Source of the DNA: a virus | IMG/VR virus record: IMGVR_UViG_3300044643_000328 | Span: 1 to 64,000 of that record | Reading direction: 5' to 3' (one strand) | Length of the DNA: 64,000 bases | In this document: positions 17,801 through 29,000 of the stretch, piece after piece | Layout: each line of letters begins with the position of its first letter | Numbering within the stretch: the first letter of the stretch is position 1 | The notes under the pieces: model-generated | Told to the model about the DNA's origin: nothing | The model's input: only the letters and a program-made list of their open reading frames with translations | Database searches by the model: none | Made by a program: the position numbers and the translations under genes

Positions 17801-20073
17801 GTGAAGAGGTTACATCTATTACAGATAAAATTATACAGCTTGGAAATAACATCTTATCTTATGATGAGGTGAGATCTAAACTTGATGCTTTTAAAGGTAG
17901 AAACATTAAGCGTAAAGGTGAGACTGCTCCTGTAGAATCTGATACATTAGAGAATGGTGAGATAAAAGACGTTGTTGATTCTAAAGCAGATACTATTACA
18001 CAGAACAAGAATGTACAAAATCTTTTAAATAAAGATTCAGAAGGTGTACTTTATGGAGGTAGTGACAAAGTTATAGATGGTGGTTCTAAAGTTAATAATA
18101 CAAGTGAACTTTACATAACAGACTACGGTACTGCAAACAAACGCGTTGACAGAAAGCGTGTTGGTGCTAACCCTAACTACCCAATGGTTTTAGGTACATC
18201 TACAATTGGTGTAGGTACTAACCTATCTTTAACTGTAGATCTTGAAATTGAAGACTTTAAAGACCCTAACCGTGAAGATAGTAAGACTAGAAAAGCTAGT
18301 GACTTCTTTGAAGGTAGTAAAATAAAAGAGTCTGCTATGGATGACTTCCCTATCCGTATAGAAGCAGAGATTAATGATCAACCTGTATTATTAGGGTACT
18401 ATCCCACTGTAAAATGGTTGGAAGAAAGATGGCCTGATGGTACAACTAAAAACGTTGTAGAGTTTATCACAACTCCTGATGGTCAGTCAATCAATAACTT
18501 AGCAGCTCAGGTAGAAATAGTTAAAAATTTGAGGAAGGAAATCTTTGAAGGTCATAATTTTAATAGTAACTTTGGAGTAACAGCTATTGTAAATGGTAAG
18601 TCTAACGGTAAACTTAGACTTAACGAAGACGGTAGTTTTAATAAATTATCAAAAGTGTTACATCCATCTACAAAGCTTGGTATCATACGTAACGGTATGG
18701 TTCATTTAGGTAATGACGTAGTAGCTGAGAATGTAATTACAGATCCTTCTATATATAACAATCGTGAAGGTAGACCTGTAGCTTTAATAACTACCCCTAC
18801 AGGTAAGTCAATTGTTAGTTTACTAACTGTTCCTAAATTAGCCCCGACACATCAAGAGCTTATTGTATCTGCTTGGAGTGCTTTTCATGCTGTAAAGAAT
18901 ACAGCAGATCCTGCTTCTCTTAAAGATCAAGTGGCTATTGTTAAAGCTATTTACGATACCTTTGATACACCTTTTGAACCTGGAACGATTGTAGACTTTA
19001 ACGTACTTAGAAACTACATTAATGACTATGTAACGTTTACAAGTTCAAAGCAGTACAATCCATTGTTAAAACCAGGAACTAGCCAGTTAAATATAACTGA
19101 AGCTGGTGAACTTATAGCATGGTCTGTAAAAGATAAATCAAAGGATAAAGATGTAGTTATAGCTAAGAATCCAGCTGAATTTGCTAAGAAACAAGATCAA
19201 ATGCGTGAGAAGCTATCTGATCTTTACTATAATGCAAAGACAACTACTGAGTTCTCACAAGGAATCAACTCTGAGTCTCCTATGACTTTCTTAAGTGTGG
19301 TGGGTGGCAAACTTGTTAAGAGCCCTCAACCAATTACTTATAACGAGTATATGATGAATATATTAGAAACAAATATAGAAAAAGGAAGACCTGTAGATTC
19401 TAAAGATCCTAACAGTCCTTTTGTGCATTTTTCTAATCCTGTGGTAACATTTGATGTTGTAGATAATAACTTACAATCCTTAGAGGCATTACAAGAAGAA
19501 CCTTCTATCCCAGCAGTTCCTGTAGAAGATAATAGACCTATTGAATATGGTGAGGTGTTTGTTACTGGAACCATATTAGGTCAAGGTGATGTATACGGAA
19601 ATGTTCCTAAGTATTATCCTGATAGAAGAGGTGATAACGAGTATAACGCTGGAACTAAAAAATACTTTAAAGAAGAAGTTATACAAGATAAGAAGATATT
19701 TACGTTAGTAGATGCATCAATAGTTGATACTGCTAATAGAAAGGGCTTTGTTGCTACTAGTATATTAGTAGATAAAAACTCTCCTACAACATTAAATGAC
19801 GTTAAAGCTGATTTAGAAGCTATACATGCAAGAACAATGTCTGGTGTAGAGAGTGATCGTAAAGTAAATAAAGCAAAAGTTACACAAGCATTAACTGGTG
19901 TAAGGTGGGCATCTCGTAAAGAAACTCCAGCTGTTAAAGCAGAAGAGCTTCTTGATCTCTCATTAGACTTTGGTGATGTAGCTGAAGACATTGGTAATAT
20001 AGATGATATGATTGAACCAGATATGAAATCTATAAAGACCTCATTAAAAGAACTGAAAAAATCTTGTGATTAA
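14815..20073 (+). CDS. Giant virion-type protein with hydrophobic N-terminal half
   Basis: This 1752-residue protein resembles, by memory of phrasing only, large proteins of metagenomic Bacteroidota phages: an N-terminal part with IPGIDNDDFY, then GFFGRMFTDMDFWADDVVDG. Several hydrophobic segments lie between residues 110 and 360 (for example ALRIPTLVTTKLGQSLGFLG, AAFMAAAWIPGIAL and NAALLGVTNLFELPYVT), which suggests membrane contact, as expected for an injected channel-forming or cargo protein. The region near residues 940-980 is strongly acidic (EEEIEPELVTEDQ and following). The C-terminal 700 residues look soluble. No catalytic motif was recognised. The start, ATGGCTGGT, lies nine bases after the previous stop, and the stop TAA at 20071-20073 lies one base before the next ATG. 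Confidence 0.75.
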   Translation: MAGKLQYGPNDYRFNQKPLSGAPILGEAPGVESLPTLDPIDSGASDAWYQAEQRIKGTSKRINPFHGTAATRTDFIPEELSRKYKDLPYGYIPGIDNDDFYSDTDGFWKTLGKGALRIPTLVTTKLGQSLGFLGSIPYEGISAIYKDGDQNVIANAADNAFSNYFKDLEETVKTDWLPTYNSAADRNKGFFGRMFTDMDFWADDVVDGAAFMAAAWIPGIALNKIGAGKGIVGATSKVFGKPLANPSTIANVEAVGAGVNYFQNAQKIASGLDKFTAWGIATASEAMFEASGIKDNVYKSLTTNQFGQPVINPLTGDPYTEDEKKRIAGNSAYNGFFLNAALLGVTNLFELPYVTKQFGKVSGMATGLRGGAALGEDLAAKTATGKWGKFLESNYGAMAKGLGAGILREGLVEENAQLAIQRLNEFYGANGMSLDVLDYRNYGELGKQLGRQTIDAFKGDDQETAMNIGLGGLLGGGMSTFGPGGSIAQAKRDKITTDQAVDMYNQTQANWLKFGNIYKEELVETQDENGNPITEKRIILDEDSKPLVDEDKLAGILSSVKAYGAKLNLADEVEDGNPFLRNYLRDDAFRQFTLAHINAGNEDTLMGKLDSLRNAKPEDLAKLGFVQGENFEADINRYKGIAAAIIAQNKAINSDIIFDNTKEDQARKAKLTELASTQAVLRGLASEELRNYENVKSQFVDSTNSSLSDGLVDQLNDIQFRIDSQEEYIKNLKESGVVKPAQLALHEDILDELKSTQKDLLKYNETSAQELKKDDAGYYSYEKKARNEAAFVNPMNKRMRIKGQLENTIAALGREWGLYADFKTGKKNFLDFINEQVVEPVNKTIEENNALIPDENLVDNVDIDGMDAGPAQNIELGKPSLDSFLRDRHADMQAKGTVSVDFNTWLNSAGANNLIKYYNQKYGTTEPLVEKPQVEEEIEPELVTEDQADEVPQDVMNEALDIETEDELPEGELGTTALSSVKLGPYVVNLGDEINGEEVTSITDKIIQLGNNILSYDEVRSKLDAFKGRNIKRKGETAPVESDTLENGEIKDVVDSKADTITQNKNVQNLLNKDSEGVLYGGSDKVIDGGSKVNNTSELYITDYGTANKRVDRKRVGANPNYPMVLGTSTIGVGTNLSLTVDLEIEDFKDPNREDSKTRKASDFFEGSKIKESAMDDFPIRIEAEINDQPVLLGYYPTVKWLEERWPDGTTKNVVEFITTPDGQSINNLAAQVEIVKNLRKEIFEGHNFNSNFGVTAIVNGKSNGKLRLNEDGSFNKLSKVLHPSTKLGIIRNGMVHLGNDVVAENVITDPSIYNNREGRPVALITTPTGKSIVSLLTVPKLAPTHQELIVSAWSAFHAVKNTADPASLKDQVAIVKAIYDTFDTPFEPGTIVDFNVLRNYINDYVTFTSSKQYNPLLKPGTSQLNITEAGELIAWSVKDKSKDKDVVIAKNPAEFAKKQDQMREKLSDLYYNAKTTTEFSQGINSESPMTFLSVVGGKLVKSPQPITYNEYMMNILETNIEKGRPVDSKDPNSPFVHFSNPVVTFDVVDNNLQSLEALQEEPSIPAVPVEDNRPIEYGEVFVTGTILGQGDVYGNVPKYYPDRRGDNEYNAGTKKYFKEEVIQDKKIFTLVDASIVDTANRKGFVATSILVDKNSPTTLNDVKADLEAIHARTMSGVESDRKVNKAKVTQALTGVRWASRKETPAVKAEELLDLSLDFGDVAEDIGNIDDMIEPDMKSIKTSLKELKKSCD

Positions 20074-20074
20074 T

Positions 20075-23000
20075 ATGGCTTGTAAGTATATACTTAATGG
20101 TAGAGAGTACACTGAGAAAGAACTCTTAAATTTAGCTAGCTCTGCATCATCTTTGATGTCTGTACGTACACGTACTAATAACGAGATGATTGAGATAATG
20201 AAGAATCAAGCTAGTAATAGATTTGTAAATCTTGATTTGTTTACTCCATATCAAGAGAACAATTACATATCTGCTATTAGTGCTGATGTTATATCACAGA
20301 TCGGTACATTTAAGCCAGGAGAAAAAGTAAAGATTTCTCCGTCTGAAGCTTTTCTTAAAACTAAGGCTCGCTTTGAGAACTCTCTTAAAGTGTATACATA
20401 CTTAGCTGAGAAGCTAGATACACCTGCTAAATTATCACAGGCTAGAAAAACAAAGGAGTACATTAAAAAGTTTCCTCAGTTATTATTGACCCCTACTATA
20501 GATGATCTTCAGTCAATGAAGAGTACTTATGGAAACATCTTAGATAACTTTGAAGGATTTAAAACTAAGGTTAAAGTAAACCTTAAAAAGTTTGGTTTAA
20601 AAGTTGAAGAAGGTTCTAATAAGTTTCAAGAGTTAAAGCTTGATGAAGAATACTACAGAAACATTGTTAATGAGGATGCTAATGTAGAAGAGATAACTGA
20701 AGATGAAAGAGTTATCAACGAATCATATGAAGATGGTAGTGCGTTTAGAGTGAACCCACGTGATACTGCTAGTACCCGTGTTAAATTATTCTTTGCAACT
20801 GTACCTTCTGGTAGAACAGGTGCTTTAGGTTTAAAAGAGTTTGTTACATACGATGATGTAATAGAAAACTTTTTAGAGATTGGTTCTGAACTAGAGAATG
20901 TTAACTATGACAATTTACAAGCTGAGCTTCTTCAGAGGTCTAAGACTAGACCTTATTTGAAGAATGTAGCTTCAATGATTGCTGGTTTACAGAAGGATGG
21001 TAATACCCAACTTCTTAATGAGATATTAACTTTTGCTAACAAGTCTTTCCAAGAACAGATCTTAGTTAAATGGAATCCTGCAGGTAATGCTGGAGTTAAT
21101 GTTGAAATTATTAAGTCAAACCGTAATACGGTAATTCGTCAAATATATAATGATTGGTTAGAGCAACAGAAAGCTTCTGATATTATTACTAATAAAAATG
21201 GAGAGCTCGTTGTTAATACAGAAAAAGCAGCTGAGCTTAAGAAAACTTTAGATGAAGCTGTTGCAGGTAGTCCAGAAGTAAAGAAAGCCTGGGTTAAATC
21301 TTTTATGGCTAGCATCGGTGTAACTTACACTGATGAGATGTTAGACTATTTAGAAGAAGCTGCTAACAATGGAGAGTTCAAAAAGAACAATCTTAACTCT
21401 AACTTTGCACAGTTATTTCTTTCTAATAACTTGTTTAGTATTATTGTAAATAAGTATAACACCGCTCCTACTGGTAAAGCAGAGGTTGGTTATGATGATG
21501 CTAATAACGCATTAAAAGATGAGTTTACTTCTTTTAGCAAGTTAGCTGAAATATACTATCGTCATACTCCAGGTAGATACCACACTGGTTCTACGCGTAA
21601 TGGTGAGAATAAATCTATCTATTCTTATATCGCTCCTAGTTATTTAGAGCGTATGAAGAAGAAACTTAACTACAGTAAAACATTCTTAGAAACAGTTCTT
21701 AAAAGATCATTTGCTAAGAATTCTACAGTATTAAAAAACTATGAGGCTTCTAAGCGTACAGGTGCTAATAATGTAACGCTTGATATTTTCTATGCTGATA
21801 GTTTAAAAAGAGACAAAAAGAACCGTGATGGTGTAGTGCGTAAGAAGCAGTCTGTGAAAGAACAGATGTTTGAAGCTATTATTAAACACCAAAACTCAGG
21901 TCGTAAGACTGGTTACTATAACATTTTTACTCTTTCTGATAAGACTGTTACTCCTGTTTTACATATTGATAAGTATAAACTTAACGATAAAGAACAAAGA
22001 CGTTCTGGTAAAGACTTAATTTTTAAGCAAACTACCGGAGATGTTCGTGATAGTTTTGACTTTGGTGAGACTTTTAAAAATCAGCTTTACAATTTAGTAG
22101 AAGCTGAAGTTAACCGTATTGTAGATTATTCTAAACAACTACAAGCTGGTAATAAGCTTAAGCAAGCTAACTTTGATAAAGCGTTTGAGCTGTTTTATTT
22201 GTTCCCTATACTGAATCAAAGTTCTAAAGACCCTAAGGGTAAGAAGCTTGAAGAGATAAGAAACAGAATGTATGAAGGTAAAACACCTTCTAAAGAAGAC
22301 GTTGATTATATTAAAAACGCTGTAACAGAAAACTTTAAAGATAAGACTCTTAAGTTAATTAAGACCATGACTAAAAATGGTTTGATTAACTATTCTAAAA
22401 GTCCAACTACTGGTGAGTTATTGTTTAACTTTCCGTTCTTTGATTCTTCTTACATGACTCAATCAGAACTTAACGGTCTGAGTGATTTACAAAAAGCTAT
22501 ATATGCTGCAGCTGATTTTGAGTTTAACTATTTAAGAACTCAGGTTACTGCTTTACAGCTTTTAGGTGCTGATCCAGCATTATACTATAAGGAACCTTCT
22601 TCACTTAAAAATGCAAACTTAGCTGATTTAACTCTAGCTCAAAAGACTAGTGTAGTTAGATCTACTATGGATGAATTCTCTAAGCGTGCTGCTATGTTTA
22701 TTGCACCTGGTTCTCAAGGTGTATGGAAGTGGTATGATGCTAAAGGTAATCTTGTAGATAGAAGTTCTTATAAGGCTATTACTATTAATGATGTTAAAAA
22801 AGATACTGAATTATTTAAAGATGTAGAAACTACGGATGCTCAGGAGTTTATCACTCTACAAGAGCATATTGACCGTATGATGAGTGAGGGTAGAATACCT
22901 TTAGATGTATGGCAAAGTATTACAGACCGTCTTGGTAAAAAGAATCAAATTGAAAACTTTCAGCTTTCTGATAGAGAAAAGGCTATGGTGTTACAGCCAG

Positions 23001-26000
23001 CTAAGCCTGTTCATACTAACTCTGTAGAGAATGGTAACGGGTTTAACCGTATAGACTACGTTAAGTCTTCTACTTATCCTTTGATTCCTGACATTACAAG
23101 AGGTACTCAATTAGATGACCTACGTAAGTTTATGGAGTCTAACAATATTAGATCTGCAAACTTCAAGACTGCTAAGAAGACGGGTCAACCTGAAAAGGTT
23201 CTAACTGTGTTTGATGAGAATGAAAACTTTATAACACCTAGTAACGCTGATTTAGCAGCTGGTGTACAAACTCTAGGTAGAGAAGGCTTGCATACACAAC
23301 AAGAGATACCTTTACAAAAGGATGAGATATCTAACATTTCTCAAGCTAACCGTGTATTGTTTGATGGTTTACTTACCGTTCAAGACTTTATACTAGAGAA
23401 CACATCTTTTACTGGTCAACAGCTTAAAGACTTAAAAGAAAACATTCGTATTAACTTATTTGATAAAGCTAAGAACGATCTTGTAAGAAGATTTGGTATT
23501 GAAGAACGCGGTAGTGGCGTAGTGTTTAAAAACAAAAAAGCTTTAGAACAATTACTTAGAGAAGAAGCTTTAGAAAGAAACTTTTCTATCAACGATATTG
23601 CTGCTATTAAATTAGATAAAGATGGTGATCTTATCATCCCTCCGTATCTAATGGCTAGAGGTGAGAAGTTTGAAGGTCTTATTAACTCATTGGTTACTAA
23701 GATAGTACGTTTGAAAAACCCTGGTACTTCATTAGTTCAGGTGAGCGGTGTTGCTAGTAAGCTAAAGTTAAATGAACTAAATAAAGATACTAAGAACGAT
23801 ATTATCTGGTTACCTAACTACGATGCTACTAAAGGTTTGCAGTACATGCGTAAAACCAAAGAGGGTGTTAAACCTGCTCAGGTTTTAGTATCTCAGTTCA
23901 TTCGTGATGAAGAGGGTAACCTTATTGATCTTTCTAAGTTTGTGACAGAAGATAAGAAGACAGGTATTAAAACTCTTGATACTTCTAGTTTTTCTGAAGA
24001 GTTATTCCAATTAGTTGCTTCACGTATTCCTAACCAGGGTCACTCATCAATGCTTCCTATAGAAGTGGTAGGTTTCTTACCTAGCTATATGGAAAACACT
24101 ATTGTGGTGCCGGACGGTATTACAAAGCAGATGGGATCTGACTTTGACGTAGATAAATTATTTGCGTATACTAGCTCACTTAGATTAAGGTATTCTAAAG
24201 AGACTGAAAATAAGGTGATAGCTCTTGAAAAAGAAATGCTTAACATCAAGAACAAGAGTGAAGCTGAAAATACAGAGTTATATAAAAACTACTTAAGTAA
24301 GCAAGAGCTAGCTACTATAAAGCAACTTAAAGAAGATAAGAACGAGATTGTAAATAAGCTTAAGTGGAACATCTCTGATAAAGAGAAGGCTCGTAAGCAG
24401 AAGAGTATAGATAGCATCAACACTCTAATTGAGTCTGTATATGAGAACATTAGAGAAAAGTATGCTGATGAATACTTAAAGATTAGACAAGTGCAGGAGA
24501 AGAACAAACAAGCTACTCGTAAAGAGCTTGATGATCTTCGTAATCAAATAGTTGAAGCTAAGTCTAAAGGTATAGTTGGTGCTGATAAAGTTAAGTATGA
24601 CATATCTAAGTATGACGAAAAGCAAGGTTGGGAATCACTATCTAGTCTTAATGAAGATGAGTTACATCAAATGTACCGCGATCTTCACTGGTCAGTGTTA
24701 ACTCATAGATCTGCTTTTGATAAGATTACTAAGTCAATTGACTTTAATGATATTAAAGAAGAAGCTGACATGCTTGAAGCTATGGGACTTTTTAAGTCTG
24801 ACATAACTTATTCTCCTATGGGTTTTGAAGAGCAAGTACAGATCTTTAACGATAACAAAAGTGGTAAGTTAGGTACAGGTATCTTTGCATCATTAGGATC
24901 TTTCTTAGCTGATAACCAAGACAAATCTATTGTATTGGGTCACATTGATCCTAAAAGTCAGAAGATTGTTCTTGATCCTGTAGTGGTGTTAGATGAGAAT
25001 GGTGAAAAGTTAGAACTTTCTAATATTACTGCACCAGGTTCTACAGGTGATACAAAAGCTAACACAAGAACCAAAGGAGATAATAACTCTATGACTTTGA
25101 GTGAATCTTTGGATAACTCTAAGAATAAAAACTTATACAAGTTTAACTGGTCTGAAGAAACTATGGGAGCTTTATCTGCTCTTATAGCATTATCAGATCA
25201 GAACGGTAAAATCCTTAGGATCAACTTTGCTACAAGATTCTTTAAGCAACCAATTATTGAAGACTTTGTAAGTGAGATTCAATCAGCACGAGATACCTTG
25301 AGTGACTATACTCCAGATGTTAAAGATGCTGTAATGAACAAAGTGTCTAAGAGATACTTTGACATGATGAGTCAGCAAGCTCAGGATAAGATGATTGAAG
25401 ATACAAAGAATGGTGAGTATAAAGAAGAGGTATTTGGACCTGGTAACTTAAAAGAAATGCTACAAGACAGCTTGGGTGAACCTGCTGATATGGATAGCTA
25501 CGCTAAAAAACAGATAGATGCTCTTATGTTGTTTGATCGTTTAAGCACTATTGGTAGTGAGTTAAGCGGTGTGATTGGTGCGTCTTATGTATATACAAAA
25601 GGTGTAGGTAGTAGTGTGTTTGATGTTATAGATGGTATACGTAAGCTTGGACGTTTAAATAAATCAGCTGTATTTCTTGGTCTTAACAACTTAGCTGGTA
25701 AGGTAGATGTACAGGTTGACAATGGTAGATACTCTATAGAGGAGCCAATTGGTGAAATAGGTCATTCTATAGATCGTTCTTTATTGTTTGCAGAAAAGCT
25801 TTATAGAGAGTTATATCCTGTACACTTTAGTAGTTTCTACAACACCGTTTCTGAAAAGATATTTAATGGTTTAAATGTAGATAAGAATACAGTTGGTTCT
25901 TCTAGATTTATTAAACTTAATAAAGAAATTATCAAGGGGGTACGCTCGTACTTGTTTACTAACTCAACATTAAATATTTCAGATAACGCTGCACAAGAAA

Positions 26001-29000
26001 GAGAAAGATTACTGATAGACACTGCAGAAAATAAGTCTTTAGCTAAGCGTATTAATGAAGCTAAACTTGCTTACCCTGAACTTGAAGAAAACTACTTTAT
26101 TAAGAACTTAGGCTTAAAGCTTAGTACTAAAGATGGTTTACCTAGTCAGGTTTATTATAAAAGTCCATTTGGAGACATAGACGAGATAGAAAACAATAAA
26201 GGTTTCTTAAGTTTAATCTTCTCTGGTAATGATGAGCAGATTCAGATTGCTAAAGATTTAGCATTATATACATACTTGACTGGGGCTAATCAGACTAATA
26301 GTAGTTTTGGTAAGTTCATACCAATTGAGTATTTTATATCTGATGCTGATTTCTTAGCTGGTGTTAAAGGGTTCAAGAAGGATGTATTTAATACAGGACT
26401 TCCACAGTTCTATCGTCAGTTTGTTCAGAACAACCCTGACATGGCTACTCGTTTAACTAAAGAAACTGCTGCAGAGCTAACTAAATTAGGTAACGTAGAA
26501 AAGTTTTCTATTGACACTACTAACGATCTACATTATAGATTATTAGTTAAAACTGGTCCAGCTGACAATACATTAGCTAGAGAAAAGTTTGCTGACTTTA
26601 TTTCATACACAGATCCTCAAAGTAAGCAAGTATACTTATATGAGAGAACTAGTGCTATGAACATAGGTAAGTACGAAAGAATTAATACTTTAGGTACGCG
26701 TAAGGCTGGTTTCTCTGAATACATGATGAACGAGAAACAAGTTCCTTCTGTATTACCTATTAATATGACTGCTGCACAGCTTGCTGAGTATAAAGTAAAA
26801 TATCCTGACGCACCTGGTATTGAAGATAGTATAGATGTAGATAGCTTAGCTGACGGTATGTTAGAAGATGATATCAACTTGGATAATCTTTTAGATCAAG
26901 CTGATATGTTTGACAACATAGATTTAGATGTTATGGCAGCTCGAGAACCTATGGTTCAGCAGCCTAAGCAAGTTGGCAAACCTTCTGAGTATACTAACCA
27001 CTCTGGTGGTGCAATTGGTGCTGACAGTGCATGGGATACTATTGGTAGAGAATTTGGTGTGGTTAATCATAATCATTACTACTTTGGTGCTAAAACACCA
27101 AAGGGTAATGTAGAACTTACAAAAGAGCAGTTAGAAGAAGGTGTAGCTCAGATGCGTAAAGCAGCTGAAGTTCTTGGTAAAAATCCACAGAAAGCTAGCA
27201 CTGTTAACTTACTTGCACGTAACTGGTTCCAAGTTAAGAATTCAGATCAAGTGGTTGCTATAGCACCAATTGATGATAATAAAATGTTTGTAGAAGGTGG
27301 TACTGGTTGGGCTGTAGCTATGGCTCAAGCTAACAATAAAGAAACCCATGTATTCAACCTTAAAGATAATTCATGGTATACATGGAACGGTAAGGAGTTT
27401 GCTGCTTCTGGAGTTCCTGTTCTATCTAAAAACTTTGCTGGTATAGGTAGTAGACAAGATAATGGTAAAATGACTGAGGAGTCTTTACAAGCTATCTTTG
27501 ACGTATATGATAATACCTTTAACTCTGTAAGAACAGAAACTTCTATTGCTGATGTTAGTACACAAATAAACCCTACAGAAGAGATAGTTATCACAGATCC
27601 TACTGATACTCTTAACTTGGATGACATGTTAGGTATGGATATGGATGACACTACTGAGATTAATCTAGAAGAGCTTCAGAATCAACCTGTTGAGTTTGGT
27701 CAAGCACAGACAGACCCTGTAGTAAAAGAGCTTATCCCTAATATGGATGGTGATAATAGCGTTAAGACTGTTTTAAATAACATCTTTAAGACTACTACTA
27801 ATCCATTCTTTAAAGACTTAATTAAGATTTTAGGTCAGTCTGGTAGCATCAAAGACGCTAATGTTATTATAGATAACGAGATGGCCCACCCTGGAACTTA
27901 CGCTCCGGGTATAATTAGAATCAATGCTGAGCTAGCTAAGAAGGATAATCCTAAACAAACAGCTAAAGCTAACTTAGAGACAGTGATTATGCATGAAGTT
28001 ATGCATGCTGCCACTGCAGATATTCTTAAGCGTTTTAGAGAAAATAAAGCTAGTCTTAACAAAAGACAGATTATCTTTGCAACAGGGCTTACAAACATGT
28101 TTAAGGATCTACAAGAAAGAATGATAGATTCTGAAGAGCATGGTCCTAAGCTTACTGAGGTGATTGATAAGTTGTTTGGTAGTAATCAGGATGTAGATCT
28201 TTCTCCTAAAGAGAAGTCTATGTACTATGGTCTTACAAATGTTGATGAGTTTGTAAGTATGATCATGACTGATAGAACCTTCCAACAGTTCATGAACCAA
28301 ACTATGTATAATGAGAATACTAATACAAGTATCCTTGAGAGATTCAAAGAGATGTTAAGAAACTTGGTAGCTTCTCTTGCTGATATTATTGGAGTAAAAA
28401 TTGATAACAAATCAGCTTTATATAATGGTGTAGATACTATTGTAAAGCTTATAACTGAACCGGATATTCAAGATCATTCTGATGAAGAAACTATTAACGG
28501 AGATCCTAATGAAGGTCAGTTAAATATGGATGACATAAACAACCCACAAGATACAACAACACAAGATTTCTATATGTTAAAAACACCAAACGGTTCCTTT
28601 AAAGCAAACGAAGATCAGATAATAGCTATTGATACTGTATCTGAATTCTTAAACAAGCCTACTACTGAGAAGTTAGAAGACAACGTGTTCTTACTGTACG
28701 GACCAGGTGGTACCGGTAAGACTGCTTCTGTAGCAAGTGCTATTAATAAAGCTTTAAGTAATACAGCTGAAAAAGTTAAAGTGGGTTACACTGCTATATC
28801 TCACACTGCTAAAGGTGAGTTAGTTCGTGCAGGTAATGAAGAAGCTGTTACACTTGCTTCATTATTAGGGTCTAGACCTAAGATTAATTCTGCGGGTGAA
28901 GAAACCTTTGACTTAATACCTCTATCAGAATATACTGATGGTGATAAGCCAAAACCTTATCCTCCAATATTTACTGTAGACTGGTTAGTTATTGATGAAG

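Noticed and set aside
20066-20074. GTG start nine bases upstream for the RNAP-like gene
   Set aside because: It lies inside the previous gene, and ATG 20075 shares its ATGGCTTGT opening with the next gene.
26928-27113. A 61-codon + strand frame inside the RNAP-like gene
   Set aside because: It is in a shifted frame of a long, well-supported gene, with hydrophobic shadow composition and no leader.
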